Shown: positions 23,746 through 35,645 of the stretch, in pieces
How the letters are laid out: each line of letters starts with the position of its first letter
How positions within the stretch are numbered: position 1 is the first letter of the stretch
Assembly (NCBI RefSeq): GCF_052324685.1
Contig: NC_135211.1
Coordinates: 13,397,240 to 13,461,239 of the forward strand
Source of the DNA: Brachyhypopomus gauderio
Taxonomy: Eukaryota > Chordata > Actinopteri > Gymnotiformes > Hypopomidae
DNA: 64,000 nucleotides
Direction of reading: 5' to 3'
Notes under the pieces: generated by a model
Told to the model about the DNA's origin: nothing
The model's input: the letters and a program-made list of their open reading frames with translations, nothing else
Database searches by the model: none
Made by a program: the position numbers and the translations under genes

Positions 23746-26700
23746 ATGAGGTAACATGCTGCTGCAGAGGTGATACTCTGAGGTAAACTACCCCCTGGAT
23801 GTTTGCACTACTGGTCCCGAAGCACCTTATGAAATGAACAGTGTTTATTACGAGTGATATCGAGCCTTGAAGTAGCTTTGATCAGTTTGGTGGGTTACTG
23901 AGAGGGGGATTTTTTTAGCCTGCAATTACCAGGTTTATTTTCAAGAGAATTCAATGGCATCTCTGCCTTTTACATGTCTGAAACCCTTAAGGTTCAATGG
24001 ACTTCATGGTAAGTATGTCAATGGTAGTTTGCGATGAACTCTGACCCTGAGGTAGATGGTGAAGCTCTGTAACACCTCCAACAGCCTCCGTCTGATAGGA
24101 GGCAACTCGGCGGCCACATGAGGAATACCAATGTGCTGTACCTTTTACACCTGCAGTGAATCGGAACACGATAGCTCTTGAGTGAACTCATGCTTTGACG
24201 TGTCTGCATGCAGAGTGGTTTATTTTCACCTCTCCTCATCCACTCTTATGTTGTCAAATCATATACATCAAAACTAATGGCCAACAAACTGCTTGACTAG
24301 CTGGACACATGTCACAGAACTATGCAAGAGAATATTAAAGAGGGCAATCAAAGACTTAAAATATGTGTATTACAAATTACTGATTTAAAGAGGACAGATG
24401 TAGTATGAACGTTTGACAAATTATATCCCATTAATTTGTTAAAGCTAATCAAGGTTGCTCAGATTGTCCAGAGGAGGTAGTGTGACACTGAAGAGTATAA
24501 TTATGTTCATAATGGACAATTAGCCAGAAGCTTATGATTCAGGGGAATATAGTCCAGAGTAGTGACACATTAATCTACCTTTAAAGTGCGACTAGCCAGT
24601 TTGATAAACACCTATTGAATGGCACTGCCATCCTGAGACTTGTGGGGGATTTCAGCAAGGTACTCCATGTGAGATTGCAATCTTAGACTTTCCCTTGTAC
24701 TGTAAGTGTTTGATGCCATGTGAAGTTGTCACACTTAATAGTCTGAAATAGTTCTTTGACACAAGCGCACGCCCATGCACTGAGCCCAGCGTCTTCCCCG
24801 TGTGCTATGAAATGGAAGAGTTTTCCATGCCATGAGATCTCTCAGCAGTGGCTGCAGAGAGGAAAGCAAGGACCGGTGACTCACTCTCCCCCTCTGAGAT
24901 GCTTTTATTCCACGCTGCTAAACTAATGGGACCAGCACATGAACTCAGTTGAGTCCACCGCATGTCCACTGAATGCGGCAGTCTCGCATAGACCAAGGAG
25001 CGGTTGGAAGGCAAGCGTCGTGCCGAGGTGCCACTCGGGTGGCAGGAGCTGGTTCGTGCACAAAGCAGGTCCTGAATGGGCCAGCTCTAATTTACACCTC
25101 ACAAGATCCTGGACAAATGACTCAGATGGGTAGTGATGATTCATTCATTAGCATGACTGCACACACAAGAGTAATCTAAGTTCAATAAATAAACAAATAA
25201 ACAAGCCACCTCAAAATGACACGTGTAATGAAAATGAATTCATTAGATGTATGTAGACTCAATAAGGTCTTTAGCCCACAGATCTAAATGAGATATTTAT
25301 TATGAAGTGAAGTGGAGCAGAGTTGGGTAGGTGGAGTGATGCACAGAAGATGAATCACGCATGAAAGGATTTCAATGAAAACCAATTAACGATGACTGCA
25401 TTCTCAGATCTGTTACACAAGGTTTTAATTGTATTAAATAAAGTTTTAAGACTGCTAATGCACTAATGCACTGTGTTTCTGTCAGAAATACACCGTACAA
25501 TACACCATTATTATGGCTACATAATAATTTATCTGCCTACACACTTTTAAAAAATTTTGTGAATATCTGATTTGAATGTTGACAGTCAAACAGTTTGTAA
25601 CTTGGGAGTTGGCATGCAGATTTCACAAGTAGTCAGTATGTTGTTGATACTGATGTTGATATTTTGTCAACATTTATTGATATTTAGGAGGAATCTCATA
25701 AATCTACAAAAGACATATAGACCTTCCGCCTGCTCAGCAACAGGTTAATAGGCAACCAGTCCAACATAAAATCATAGTTAATACAAAGAGTGAATAGCGT
25801 GTCGTTCCTTCATTTCAAGGAGGTTAACTGTCACTAGATTTCAAAGTGGGATGTCTCTCTACCATTTTACAACAGAAAATGCTTACCAGCTCTATCAGTA
25901 ATTGTCTGTAACCTTTTGTACCACCTGGTTTGCAGGATTCAGAACAGGAAATACAACTGTATGCACCATTAACGTCACATAGGCTTTAAATAGCCCCGGG
26001 TTGAATTTTCACGTGAAATCTCATAAAAAGTCTGAGTGTTTTTTTGCAAATCATTAAAAATCTTGCCATAATATTATTTTAAAGGGGAGGATATTAACAG
26101 CATTTATACACTGCAGCTTTACCAGCTGCGCTATCTTATCAAATCTGGGTGAATTTCATCGTTTCCGATGCGACTCCAATTTTAGGCGACAATAAAAATA
26201 GACAGTAAAACTAATGAGCGACCAGACCAAATCGTGTTCAGCAGAGCCCCTGCAAATTTTAAGTGAGCATCTCTTCATGAATACAGAATGAGGCACATTT
26301 GAATTTCTTTGATTACCAGTGTCTGACAACAGCTCGGAGAGAGATCCCGTTTGGCCCGCAGGTTGAAATAAAGGTACCTGTTTTGTTGTTATGGTACTTG
26401 TGAAAGGAGATGCCACTCAATTTCCACTAAATAGCACCTGTAAGGAGTAAAACAGTGCAGTAAGTATCTGTTATGACAATAAAGAGCCCACTGTTTAGAG
26501 AAAAACGTGCTGTGAAGCGAAACAGATGCTGGTGTTCTGGACCTCGTGGATGATCCGTTGTGGAAGAGGAGGGATAGGAGTGGATGAACTTGTCCGCGTT
26601 GCGCAGGAAAGGCGAGCTGGATCACGACGATGGGAGTGGACAGACACCGAATTCCATCAGCCCATGGCAATTCCCCGCCTGCCAGAGCCGATATGACATT

Positions 26701-29700
26701 GTCTTCACGAGGCGCCAAAGGAGGAGAAATCCACGGCCGGGATCATAGTTGTGCTTTTCCGAGCACGCTGCACTTTTTGACTGGCACGAAATGATGTAGG
26801 GTTGGCGAGCCGGGAGACGCCAACTAAAATAACGCGGCCAGACAGTCTGAGGGAGACGAAGGGAGTGGGAGGCAATTGTGTTTGCAAAGAGCCGTGAGTA
26901 GACGAGGAAGGCTTAATGTGGCTTGAAATTTAAACTCTACTTTTAGGGGTAGTGGCACCCGGAGCCTTCTTCACCTGTACACCCATGAAATTGAAAGAAG
27001 GCGGCGCAGCAGAGGTAGAGAAGCACGAGAGGTTGAAAGAAAATTAGCATTGAGCATCTAAATGAAAAATGTGGAGCTGGTTAAATCAGGCAAAAAAGAG
27101 AAATAGATGGAGATTGTTTTTTTTAAGATTGCTATCTACCTTGAAATCTGAAAGCATCTCCTTTTAAGGGAGGTCTGAACACAAATGTGATTTTCCTTCT
27201 ACTGAGTGTCATCTGAAGGCGGTTAAGCAGGCCTCCCTGTTTCTCCCTGTGTAAACCACTGGGAGGAGAACGGAGAGCCACATGGCCACATGGGCCCCCG
27301 CAGCAACAGCTCTGCCTCGTCGGGCTGTGACGGAGGGGCTGGTCCTAGCTCGCCCGTAACGCTCTCATTACCGACACCAGCCGCGCGAGTCCCTCCCCAC
27401 ACACCCACCGCCGCCTCCGCCACGCCGCATCCTCAACGGACGTCGTGTCTTCTCTGACACGCTGCCCGGCTCCAGTTCTCCAGGCCAGAGCTGGGGCCGA
27501 ATTCTGACGGTCCAGGCGAGGCCTTTGAAATGGCGCTGGTTTTTTCGTGCGTAAACGAGGGTCCCTCGGCACGGGGTGGCATAATTATGTTTGTCATGTG
27601 TCAGTGCACTGTTTAAAAGCTCCAAATGGGGCAAGCTGCTCCCTTTATTTGACCTCTGACAAACAGGGTTTCTCACTGGCAATGGGGTAATATTTTTAGA
27701 CAGCTGTTCCCCCAATCTCTGAGCTCCCTGTGAAGTAACACACACTCACAGTATACATGCCTTACATGGACTGAATTTTCAAAAAATCTGTGAGATTGTT
27801 TTCTGTTACCAAATGTGGCACCCAAACAAACAGACATTTATCCCAGATAGATTGTTTAATAATTAATGAGTCATTCAAGTTGGGCTAATTCTTTTGCTAC
27901 TGCCTTCTTGCCTGTGCCTCAATAATGATGCACACTTTGCACATACTTCTGAATAGCTGCCAGTTTTCAAAAGAATATGTCTGGATTAGCATACAATACA
28001 GTAGTAAAATGACTAACAATTATATTATAACACTGAATATTGTATCAGTTGAAATTGATTCCATTTATTATGCAGCAGTGAATAAATCAAAAGTAAGCAG
28101 AATGAGCACAGGAGAAATGTGGGGCATGATCGTTTGTGTGTGTGTGTGTGTATGAGAGAGAGGGAGAAAGAGAGATAAATGGATCAAGAGATTGTTGACA
28201 CATTAATGAGCATTGATAGAATTACTTTTCGAGGTTAAATTAACATAAATTACAGCCACACCAGTTACAGCCACACCAGTTTACAAGAAAACAAACCGAA
28301 AACGCGCCAGAGTTGCTGTGCCTCGTTGCTGTGCCTCGTTGCAGGGTGTTGCGGAAGAGCTTCAGATGAAGGGTGTCAGTAGAAGCAACACTCCGCTGAT
28401 TGAAGCAGAGGAAGACGAGGCAGCTCGCACGCCCGTCGGCCGGTTGTCATTACTCTGTAGCGCCAGTAACTCTGGCATCTGGGTACATTCGCCAAGACGC
28501 GTGGCATAATGGGAAACCGGAATGACAGGCCCGACACAATCAGGATGACTGGAACAGGGACATGCCAGGGCACAATATGTTGGAATGAGAGCAGATGAAG
28601 AAATTTGAATGGAATCCTACATAAGGACTGATGGTCATCTGTAATGCACGCATTGATGAAAATAATCACAATTGACAATATGGCACCTTAACTCGATCAT
28701 GTTGTGCGAGTCTGTGTGTGGGAGAAACACGCAGAGGAGACTTTGTTTTTTTTTGTTGTATTTATTTCTTCTTTTTTTTGGATGAGGGGGTGGGGTGGCA
28801 GATGGTTGAATCACTTAAGTCCCACACATTGCCTTTTGCACAGTGAGGGTGGCTTGAACTGTCACTGCAGTAGCAGCCCACAGAAGGAAAAGAGCAAAAT
28901 CAATATTTGCTCACAGCTTCCAAACACTTTCAGCTCAACTTCGAGGCAGCTTGAAAAAAAAAGGAGACATCCATCTTCAATTATGGCCAAATTCTTCATA
29001 AAGCCATACAGGTGCCCCAGAGTCTGCAGTGTCATAGCAATATATTATGGAATCTGTTTATAAGGTATATTTAAAAACAATGTCACTTTGATTTCAAGGC
29101 TTTGATAGCATACAAAGTCACAACTGTACAGCATACGTAAATATGAATGTGGCCCAGGTTTTAGAATATTGGTGTAATCCTTTACATTAATCAGACAACT
29201 ATTACACATTCATTTTATTGAAAACCATTTCATAAATTGGATATACAAATGGAACCTGGATATTGTCTCAAACTCCAGTGAAATTCCAATCACACCCTGG
29301 CAAGTAGACTGTGAATTTGTTGTCTCTTGCGTGGCACTTTAATAATTTGCACGGATGGCGTCTGTGGGACACTGCATCGCAGATAGTGGCTTATGTACTG
29401 TATGTAATGAGGGTATTCGTTATGCAATATAGTGTCTAGCTTGTTCAAGAGCTTATCATGTGGCAGCCAGCGTCCAAGCAGCCCCTGTAATGGGAAAAAA
29501 GGCAAAGACGACAGCTGCCCCTAGCATGTCTGTTCAAAAATTGGGATAAAAAGATGTGTTCCTTTGAGAATTCGGGTTAGGATGCCGTGGTTTGCGACGC
29601 TGGGAAGCTGTCTGAAATTCTACGATAATACTGGGGGCTGCGTACATTTGTGTCTGAGAGCACCGGTGACCTTTTATTCACTCGCCACAATGATCGCAAA

Positions 29701-30820
29701 AGTCTTTGGAAAAGCCGGGACGTACCTGTGCCGACAAAAGAGACCCGTTTCCCTGATCCACTTCCTTTGTTGTCGTAATTGTTTACTGGAAGGCTGATGA
29801 GAGACAGCGGCTCGAACGAGTCCCCGGGCTGCCGACCGGATGATCGGTGTTGTTCCATTTTTAACAATCAAGTACAGGAATAAAAACAACAGCAGAAAAG
29901 GTTAATGTATTCCAGTTTCTTTCACTGTGGAAATGACTACATTTTAAAGGAGGGAAAACTTGCTAAATGATGAGCCTTTTTCTTTGATTTGCATTTATTC
30001 TCAATGTACAGGTGATCAAACACACAACGATGTCTTGTCACGCCTATGTAATATATAAGGTGTCTGAGAAGGAGAGAAGCACCGTGAGCAATACCACAAA
30101 ATTCTATATCACTGTAGAAAATATCCGTAAAGTACCTGACAAGGTTTGATTGATGGCTTCTGTGTAAAAATGTTTCATCATCTCAAGACGCTAATAACCC
30201 CATATGTGTAAAGGGGCAGCATCTGCTTCAAGGATTCAAGCAGGCTCTTAATGCTCTGTGCACGCAATGCTTCAAACATCTGCAATTTTCACAGGAACAA
30301 CACTGCTATGCATGCAGAGATGTGCCTGTACAGCATAGCTGCTAATGGTTGGAAACCAAAAATAAAGAAAAAGAAGTCCCATGCAATGGACTTTTATTGT
30401 TGTTTTTCATTTACCATGAGAAAAAAAAATATATACATCTTTTGATTTCCACTGCCGTTCCATCAGGAAAGTAGTGCAAGCGTTTTGCGAGATCGCTCAT
30501 TGTTTTTGTCAGCAGAAATCTGAAAGCTTCAGCATTAAATCCACGGGGTAACTGCAACAATTTTGGCTGACGCGAACCAGCGATCCTGCATTTGCAAAGC
30601 AAACACATTGTGGTATATGGTCAGGTCTTTACCACACAGCTGCTGTGAAAGAAACCCCTGAGCCCCAAAAGTGGAATATATCACTGCGTTCCCTATCAAA
30701 ATAACAACAACAAATGACAAAGCTAGTCTCTCTTCCATTCAAAGCAGCCAGTGTAGCTCCAATGTGCCTATGACAGAAACGGCACATGATACAGCTGGGA
30801 ACTGAACCTAAAACAGGAAC
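20873..30820. other. 10-kb intergenic stretch, no gene recognised
   Basis: Between kcnq1 and lingo1. It holds a GT microsatellite (23,682-23,744), an A+T-rich background and a short stretch (about 27,220-27,730) of higher complexity and GC content than its surroundings that could be regulatory. Open frames here are short, lack splice-consistent partners and do not resemble any protein I know. Confidence 0.6.
23682..23744. repeat. (GT)n microsatellite
   Basis: Perfect TG tract of about 62 bp. Confidence 0.97.
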
Positions 30821-32392
30821 AGGGTGTCACCTCTGCACACCACTCACGGGTCCACACCAGGGTGTCACCTCTGCACACCACTCACGGGTCCACACCAGGG
30901 TGTCACCTCTGCACACCACTCACGGGTCCACACCAGGGTGTCACCTCTGCCCACCACTCACGGGTCCACACCAGGGTGTCACCTCTGCACACCACTCACG
31001 GGTCCACACCAGGGTGTCACCTCTGCACACCACTCACGGGTCCACACCAGGGTGTCACCTCTGCACACCACTCACGGGTCCACACCAGGGTGTCACCTCT
31101 GTACACCACTCACGGGTCCACACCAGGGTGTCACCTCTGCACACCACTCACGGGTCCACACCAGGGTGTCACCTCTGCACACCACTCACGGGTCCACACC
31201 AGGGTGTCACCTCTGTACACCACTCACGGGTCCACACCAGGGTGTCACCTCTGCACACCACTCACGGGTCCACACCAGGGTGTCACCTCTGCACACCACT
31301 CACGGGTCCACACCAGGGTGTCACCTCTGCACACCACTCACGGGTCCACACCAGGGTGTCACCTCTGCACACCACTCACGGGTCCACACCAGGGTGTCAC
31401 CTCTGCACACCACTCACGGGTCCACACCAGGGTGTCACCTCTGCACACCACTCACGGGTCCACACCAGGGTGTCAACTCTGTACACCACTCACGGGTCCA
31501 CACCAGGGTGTCACCTCTGCACACCACTCACGGGTCCACACCAGGGTGTCACCTCTGCACACCACTCACGGGTCCACACCAGGGTGTCACCTCTGCACAC
31601 CACTCACGGGTCCACACCAGGGTGTCACCTCTGCACACCACTCACGGGTCCACACCAGGGTGTCAACTCTGTACACCACTCACGGGTCCACACCAGGGTG
31701 TCACCTCTGCACACCACTCACGGGTCCACACCAGGGTGTCACCTCTGCACACCACTCACGGGTCCACACCAGGGTGTCACCTCTGCACACCACTCACGGG
31801 TCCACACCAGGGTGTCACCTCTGTACACCACTCACGGGTCCACACCAGGGTGTCACCTCTGCACACCACTCACGGGTCCACACCAGGGTGTCACCTCTGC
31901 ACACCACTCACGGGTCCACACCAGGGTGTCACCTCTGCACACCGCTCACGGGTCCACACCAGGGTGTCACCTCTGTACACCACTCACGGGTCCACACCAG
32001 GGTGTCACCTCTGCACACCACTCACGGGTCCACACCAGGGTGTCACCTCTGTACACCACTCACGGGTCCACACCAGGGTGTCACCTCTGCACACCACTCA
32101 CGGGTCCACACCAGGGTGTCACCTCTGCACACCACTCACGGGTCCACACCAGGGTGTCACCTCTGTACACCACTCACGGGTCCACACCAGGGTGTCACCT
32201 CTGCACACCACTCACGGGTCCACACCAGGGTGTCACCTCTGCACACCACTCACGGGTCCACACCAGGGTGTCACCTCTGTACACCACTCACGGGTCCACA
32301 CCAGGGTGTCACCTCTGTACACCACTCACGGGTCCACACCAGGGTGTCACCTCTGCACACCACTCACGGGTCCACACCAGGGTGTCACCTCT
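30821..32392. repeat. 38-bp minisatellite, 41 full copies plus a partial copy
   Basis: The unit begins AGGGTGTCACCTCTGCACAC and ends CACTCACGGGTCCACACC. Copies are nearly identical. Substitutions fall at a few sites: TGTACACC for TGCACACC in copies 8, 11, 18, 23, 27, 31, 33, 36, 39 and 40; GTCAACTC in copies 18 and 23; TGCCCACC in copy 4; CCGCTCAC in copy 30. The array ends abruptly at 32,392. The unit length leaves remainder 2 when divided by 3, and no frame gives a stop, so all three plus frames stay open for 1.6 kb. The resulting 38-residue protein repeats are an artefact of the array. Confidence 0.98.
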
Positions 32393-34803
32393 TGTGGTGT
32401 CACAAAACCATTTTGCTAAACAGGTTGCACGAACATGTCTGTAAAGGTGACCTGGTTCATGACTACATAATAATCACAGCGATATGACAGATTTGTCAGG
32501 GCAAATATGAATTCACAGGAAGAAGGCTGAGGATAATCATATTAGCAGGGTGACATTTGGCAATTCATGAGCTGGAGGCTCTGGGTGACCTTTACAGAAA
32601 CATATGGTTTAGTGGTGAATACCTGTAGTGAATGGTGTAGTGGAGGAGACACGCGTCTCCTCCATCCTGTTCTCCATGGACCACAAAATTTCCATAAAGC
32701 ACCAGTACAGCTTTACTACTTAAAAGCCCAAGTTAATTTGTTCCCTGGTACTTTTTGTCAATCTAACCTTGAGATGGTGCTTGAAAACATGCCACTGTTC
32801 CACAGCGTGTGTAATGACTTACATGTCCTGTGATCATTTAGAGTAGGATCCACCTAACCAGATACAGAACACTCTAGCAAAAGATATAGGTATTAAAGAT
32901 ATAGGTATATAAGATGACCTCCTGGTTTGAATAAGAAACATCAGATGTAGGTTAGAAGAAAACAGTGTGTGCTTCATACGTCGCCATCTCCTCCCCTTCT
33001 CAGACACCTGCTCCAGTCACTTTAAATCCATGCCAATTACATCTCCCCCCTTCTCTCTGACAGAGTTATTTATATGTGACAAAAGAGAGATTATGACTCC
33101 TCTTGTTATTTGGCCAGGCAGATGGTAGTGTTCTTCTGATCAGGGCCAGTTGGCCACCAAAGCGCCAGGATCTCAGTGGGCTGCACATGCACAGCTGGCA
33201 GGCCATCTCCCGAATGGAAGAGTGCATGAATTATTTGATTACTTACTGCTGATGGCCACATGGGAGCCATTTCATTAATTCATGCCTTGCCTCCTCACCC
33301 AGTGCAATGAATATACTACTTCAGCATATCTATGATGCTGACGGTGCCTCTGCTGGATTCCTTACAGCCTGACAATCTAATATGTAAGTATAGAATATGT
33401 GCGTTAACTTACTATGGGTCAGATAAGCACAGATTGCTGCCCGCCTGTGGGCTATAAATGCCAGGCAGGTGGCGGAGAGCTACGACCATGGAGCTGAACC
33501 TGGACATGTCCATAACTGTGATTAAGGAATGGCACTATCGCTGCTGCACCTCCACTATGAAAGCTGTTCTACAGATTTTTTTTCTTCTTCAATGCAACAG
33601 ACAAGCCTCATGTAGTATGCTGTGGAATCGAGATTCAGAAGGCAACATCGTGTTTACAGAGCACGTTAAAATGACTAAACAAAATAAAATATACTGAAAT
33701 GAAGTTGAATTTTAAGCACTCCAGACATGACCTTTCCTAAGGTTGTCTAACATTTGGTCTCAATAGTACTAAGCCATTGTGGAAGATAGGACTGGCTAGG
33801 GGACGGGGACAGTGCATTCAGACGACTGGCAGGCTTCAGAGACTTCCGTCCCTGCCACTTGCTTCGCCTCGTCACCCTGATTCCGTGTGGCTCCTACCGA
33901 CGGAAGAGAGCCAGTCCGCCTGGCGATTACACACCCTCACCACGGGTGCTGCTTCCTGATTTGCTGCCGCTAAACTGATTCGGAAACCGAGGGAGATGTC
34001 TGATAGCAGGGTAATTGAAAATGAATGATCAGACATCGCCCCCAAGCAGAGCAGTTGCACCGAGTGGTGGAGGGGGGTTTGGTGGTGGCAGGGTGGGGTT
34101 TCTACAAGGGCTCAGTCACTGTTTGGAAGGCATGCAGTCAGACCCGTGAACTGCTCATGGCTTTAGATGTGCACTGTGTGGGCCTGGAATTGTGTGGCCT
34201 AGATTTTAGCAGAGTGACACAGTTGTACAAGTAATGTACCTCTTTGCAGGTGAAGTAGTGTCATCTTCTCTATGTGTGCGTAATAAATTGCTCTACTTGA
34301 TCCCACTATGGTGAAGCACTTATAACAGTTCTTTCCCTCTGCATAAGGGACCATCTACTCAGTTTCTATGAAGAGCATCAGTAAAATGTAATGGTAATTT
34401 ACTCAATTTACACAATACTTACTCGAGGTTGACTTCATTACTTTGCACTTCCAGTGCCATTGTATGACATCGGAAATGTCCAACTTTTGTTTAGTGTATC
34501 ACAATGGTGGTCTAGTTAGGCACCAGAGTAGGGAGTCAGGAGCACGGAGTCCTCAAGAATATGAAAGGTCACACTTTCATGGACAAAAGGAACAAAGGAT
34601 CTCTCTCACTTTCTTGAGGACAAATTTAATACAAGTAGAGAATCTACATGGTGTGGTAGATTGAAATGTTTTGCATTTTTCTTTTAGCTTAGTAACACTG
34701 AAATAATTCATTGAACAGTCAATTATTAGTCCAATAACAGGACTATTTCCTTGCTTCCCTGGCCTTAACATGAAAGAATGTCTCTATAAAAACACACACA
34801 TGA

Positions 34804-34806
<3 letters not shown>
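32393..34806. other. intergenic stretch, no gene recognised
   Basis: Unique sequence with no repeat array. One point of interest is TATAAA at 33,453-33,458, 30 bp upstream of an ATG in good context (33,488). The frame that follows is only about 70 residues and matches nothing I recognise. Confidence 0.55.

Positions 34807-34855
<49 letters not shown>
34807..34855. repeat. (TA)n microsatellite, target of an insertion
   Basis: Pure TA tract on the left of the TIR element at 34,856-35,531. The same repeat resumes on the right at 35,532-35,553, so the element appears to have inserted into a longer TA array. Confidence 0.95.
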
Positions 34856-34858
<3 letters not shown>

Positions 34859-35531
34859 TAGCGAACCGTGACCTTTAAACCTGGGCCCGCTACCCCCCCC
34901 CCTCCCCCCCGAAATTTTTTTTTTCCTTTCTTAATAAACTAAATAAAGAAAAACTGAGACGACAGTACAGCTTTAAAAACGCAATAAACAATAATATCTG
35001 TACTAGATAACATCTTAAGCAAAATAAGTTTCCAAACAAAATAAGGTTCACAGCTCCGTGGTTCTCGGAAGCGGAATATGTAAACAACGCGCACGAGGAC
35101 GTCAAAGGGATGAATCGAAACTAGCTAGCGATGGTGCTAACGACAGCTAGCGTCGCCACAGCGGGCGGAAATTATCATACAGTTAAGCCCGCCCACTAAG
35201 AGAGAAGATATGATTGGTCAATTTTGCTGTCATTTGAAACTGGTATTGCGCTGAATTATAACTGCCAGGCCCTCTGTAAACGAACAGCGGGCATCACAGT
35301 CCTGATAGGGGGAGACACAGGCTCACAGGCTTCCACTCAACCCCTCACCTTCCAACACAGATTGAATAGACACGGGTGAATATTTTATTTGCTTATATTT
35401 TTGTAATTGTTTAGATGTCGAATGTCAAACTGTAAGTAGATAAAATAAAATTGGATAATTATATATATAATGCTTTAAGAATATTTTAGGCCCTCTGAGA
35501 GGGCGTAGAGGGCCCTGACGGTTCCCCACTG
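34856..35531. mobile_element. non-autonomous DNA transposon with terminal inverted repeats
   Basis: Left end CAGTAGCGAACCGTGACC; the complement of the right end is CAGTGGGGAACCGTCAGGG. The shared pattern is CAGT.G.GAACCGT.A. Next to the right end is a near-perfect hairpin, GCCCTCTGAGAGGGC. The interior (676 bp in all) has a poly-C run and no transposase. It sits in a TA repeat, so the target duplication (2-bp AT or 8-bp) cannot be told, and hAT or ISL2EU-type origin stays open. Confidence 0.75.
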
Positions 35532-35560
35532 ATATATATATATATATATATATAATATTC

Positions 35561-35645
35561 CACACAAGATTTCCAGAGAGACAGGACGTTTCAGACGGAT
35601 GAAGGACTTCTGTCTGAAATGTCCTATTTCTCTGGAAACGTTGTG
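35561..35645. repeat. imperfect stem-loop / inverted repeat of about 35-bp arms
   Basis: Left arm 35,561-35,596 (CACACAAGATTTCCAGAGAG...TTTCAGAC) is the inverted copy of right arm 35,612-35,645 (GTCTGAAATGTCC...GGAAACGTTGTG), with a loop of about 15 bp and a few mismatches. It lies just right of the TIR element. It could be a foldback element or the end of a larger repeat. Confidence 0.75.

Noticed and set aside
30821..32392. CRISPR-like appearance (regular direct repeats)
   Set aside because: There are no spacers: the unit is head-to-tail with no variable sequence between copies, and the DNA is eukaryotic.
30786..32487. Three overlapping 531-552 residue open frames of a 38-residue repeat protein
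   Set aside because: They arise because a 38-bp tandem unit with no stop in any frame stays open in all three frames. There is no start context, splice structure or known domain.
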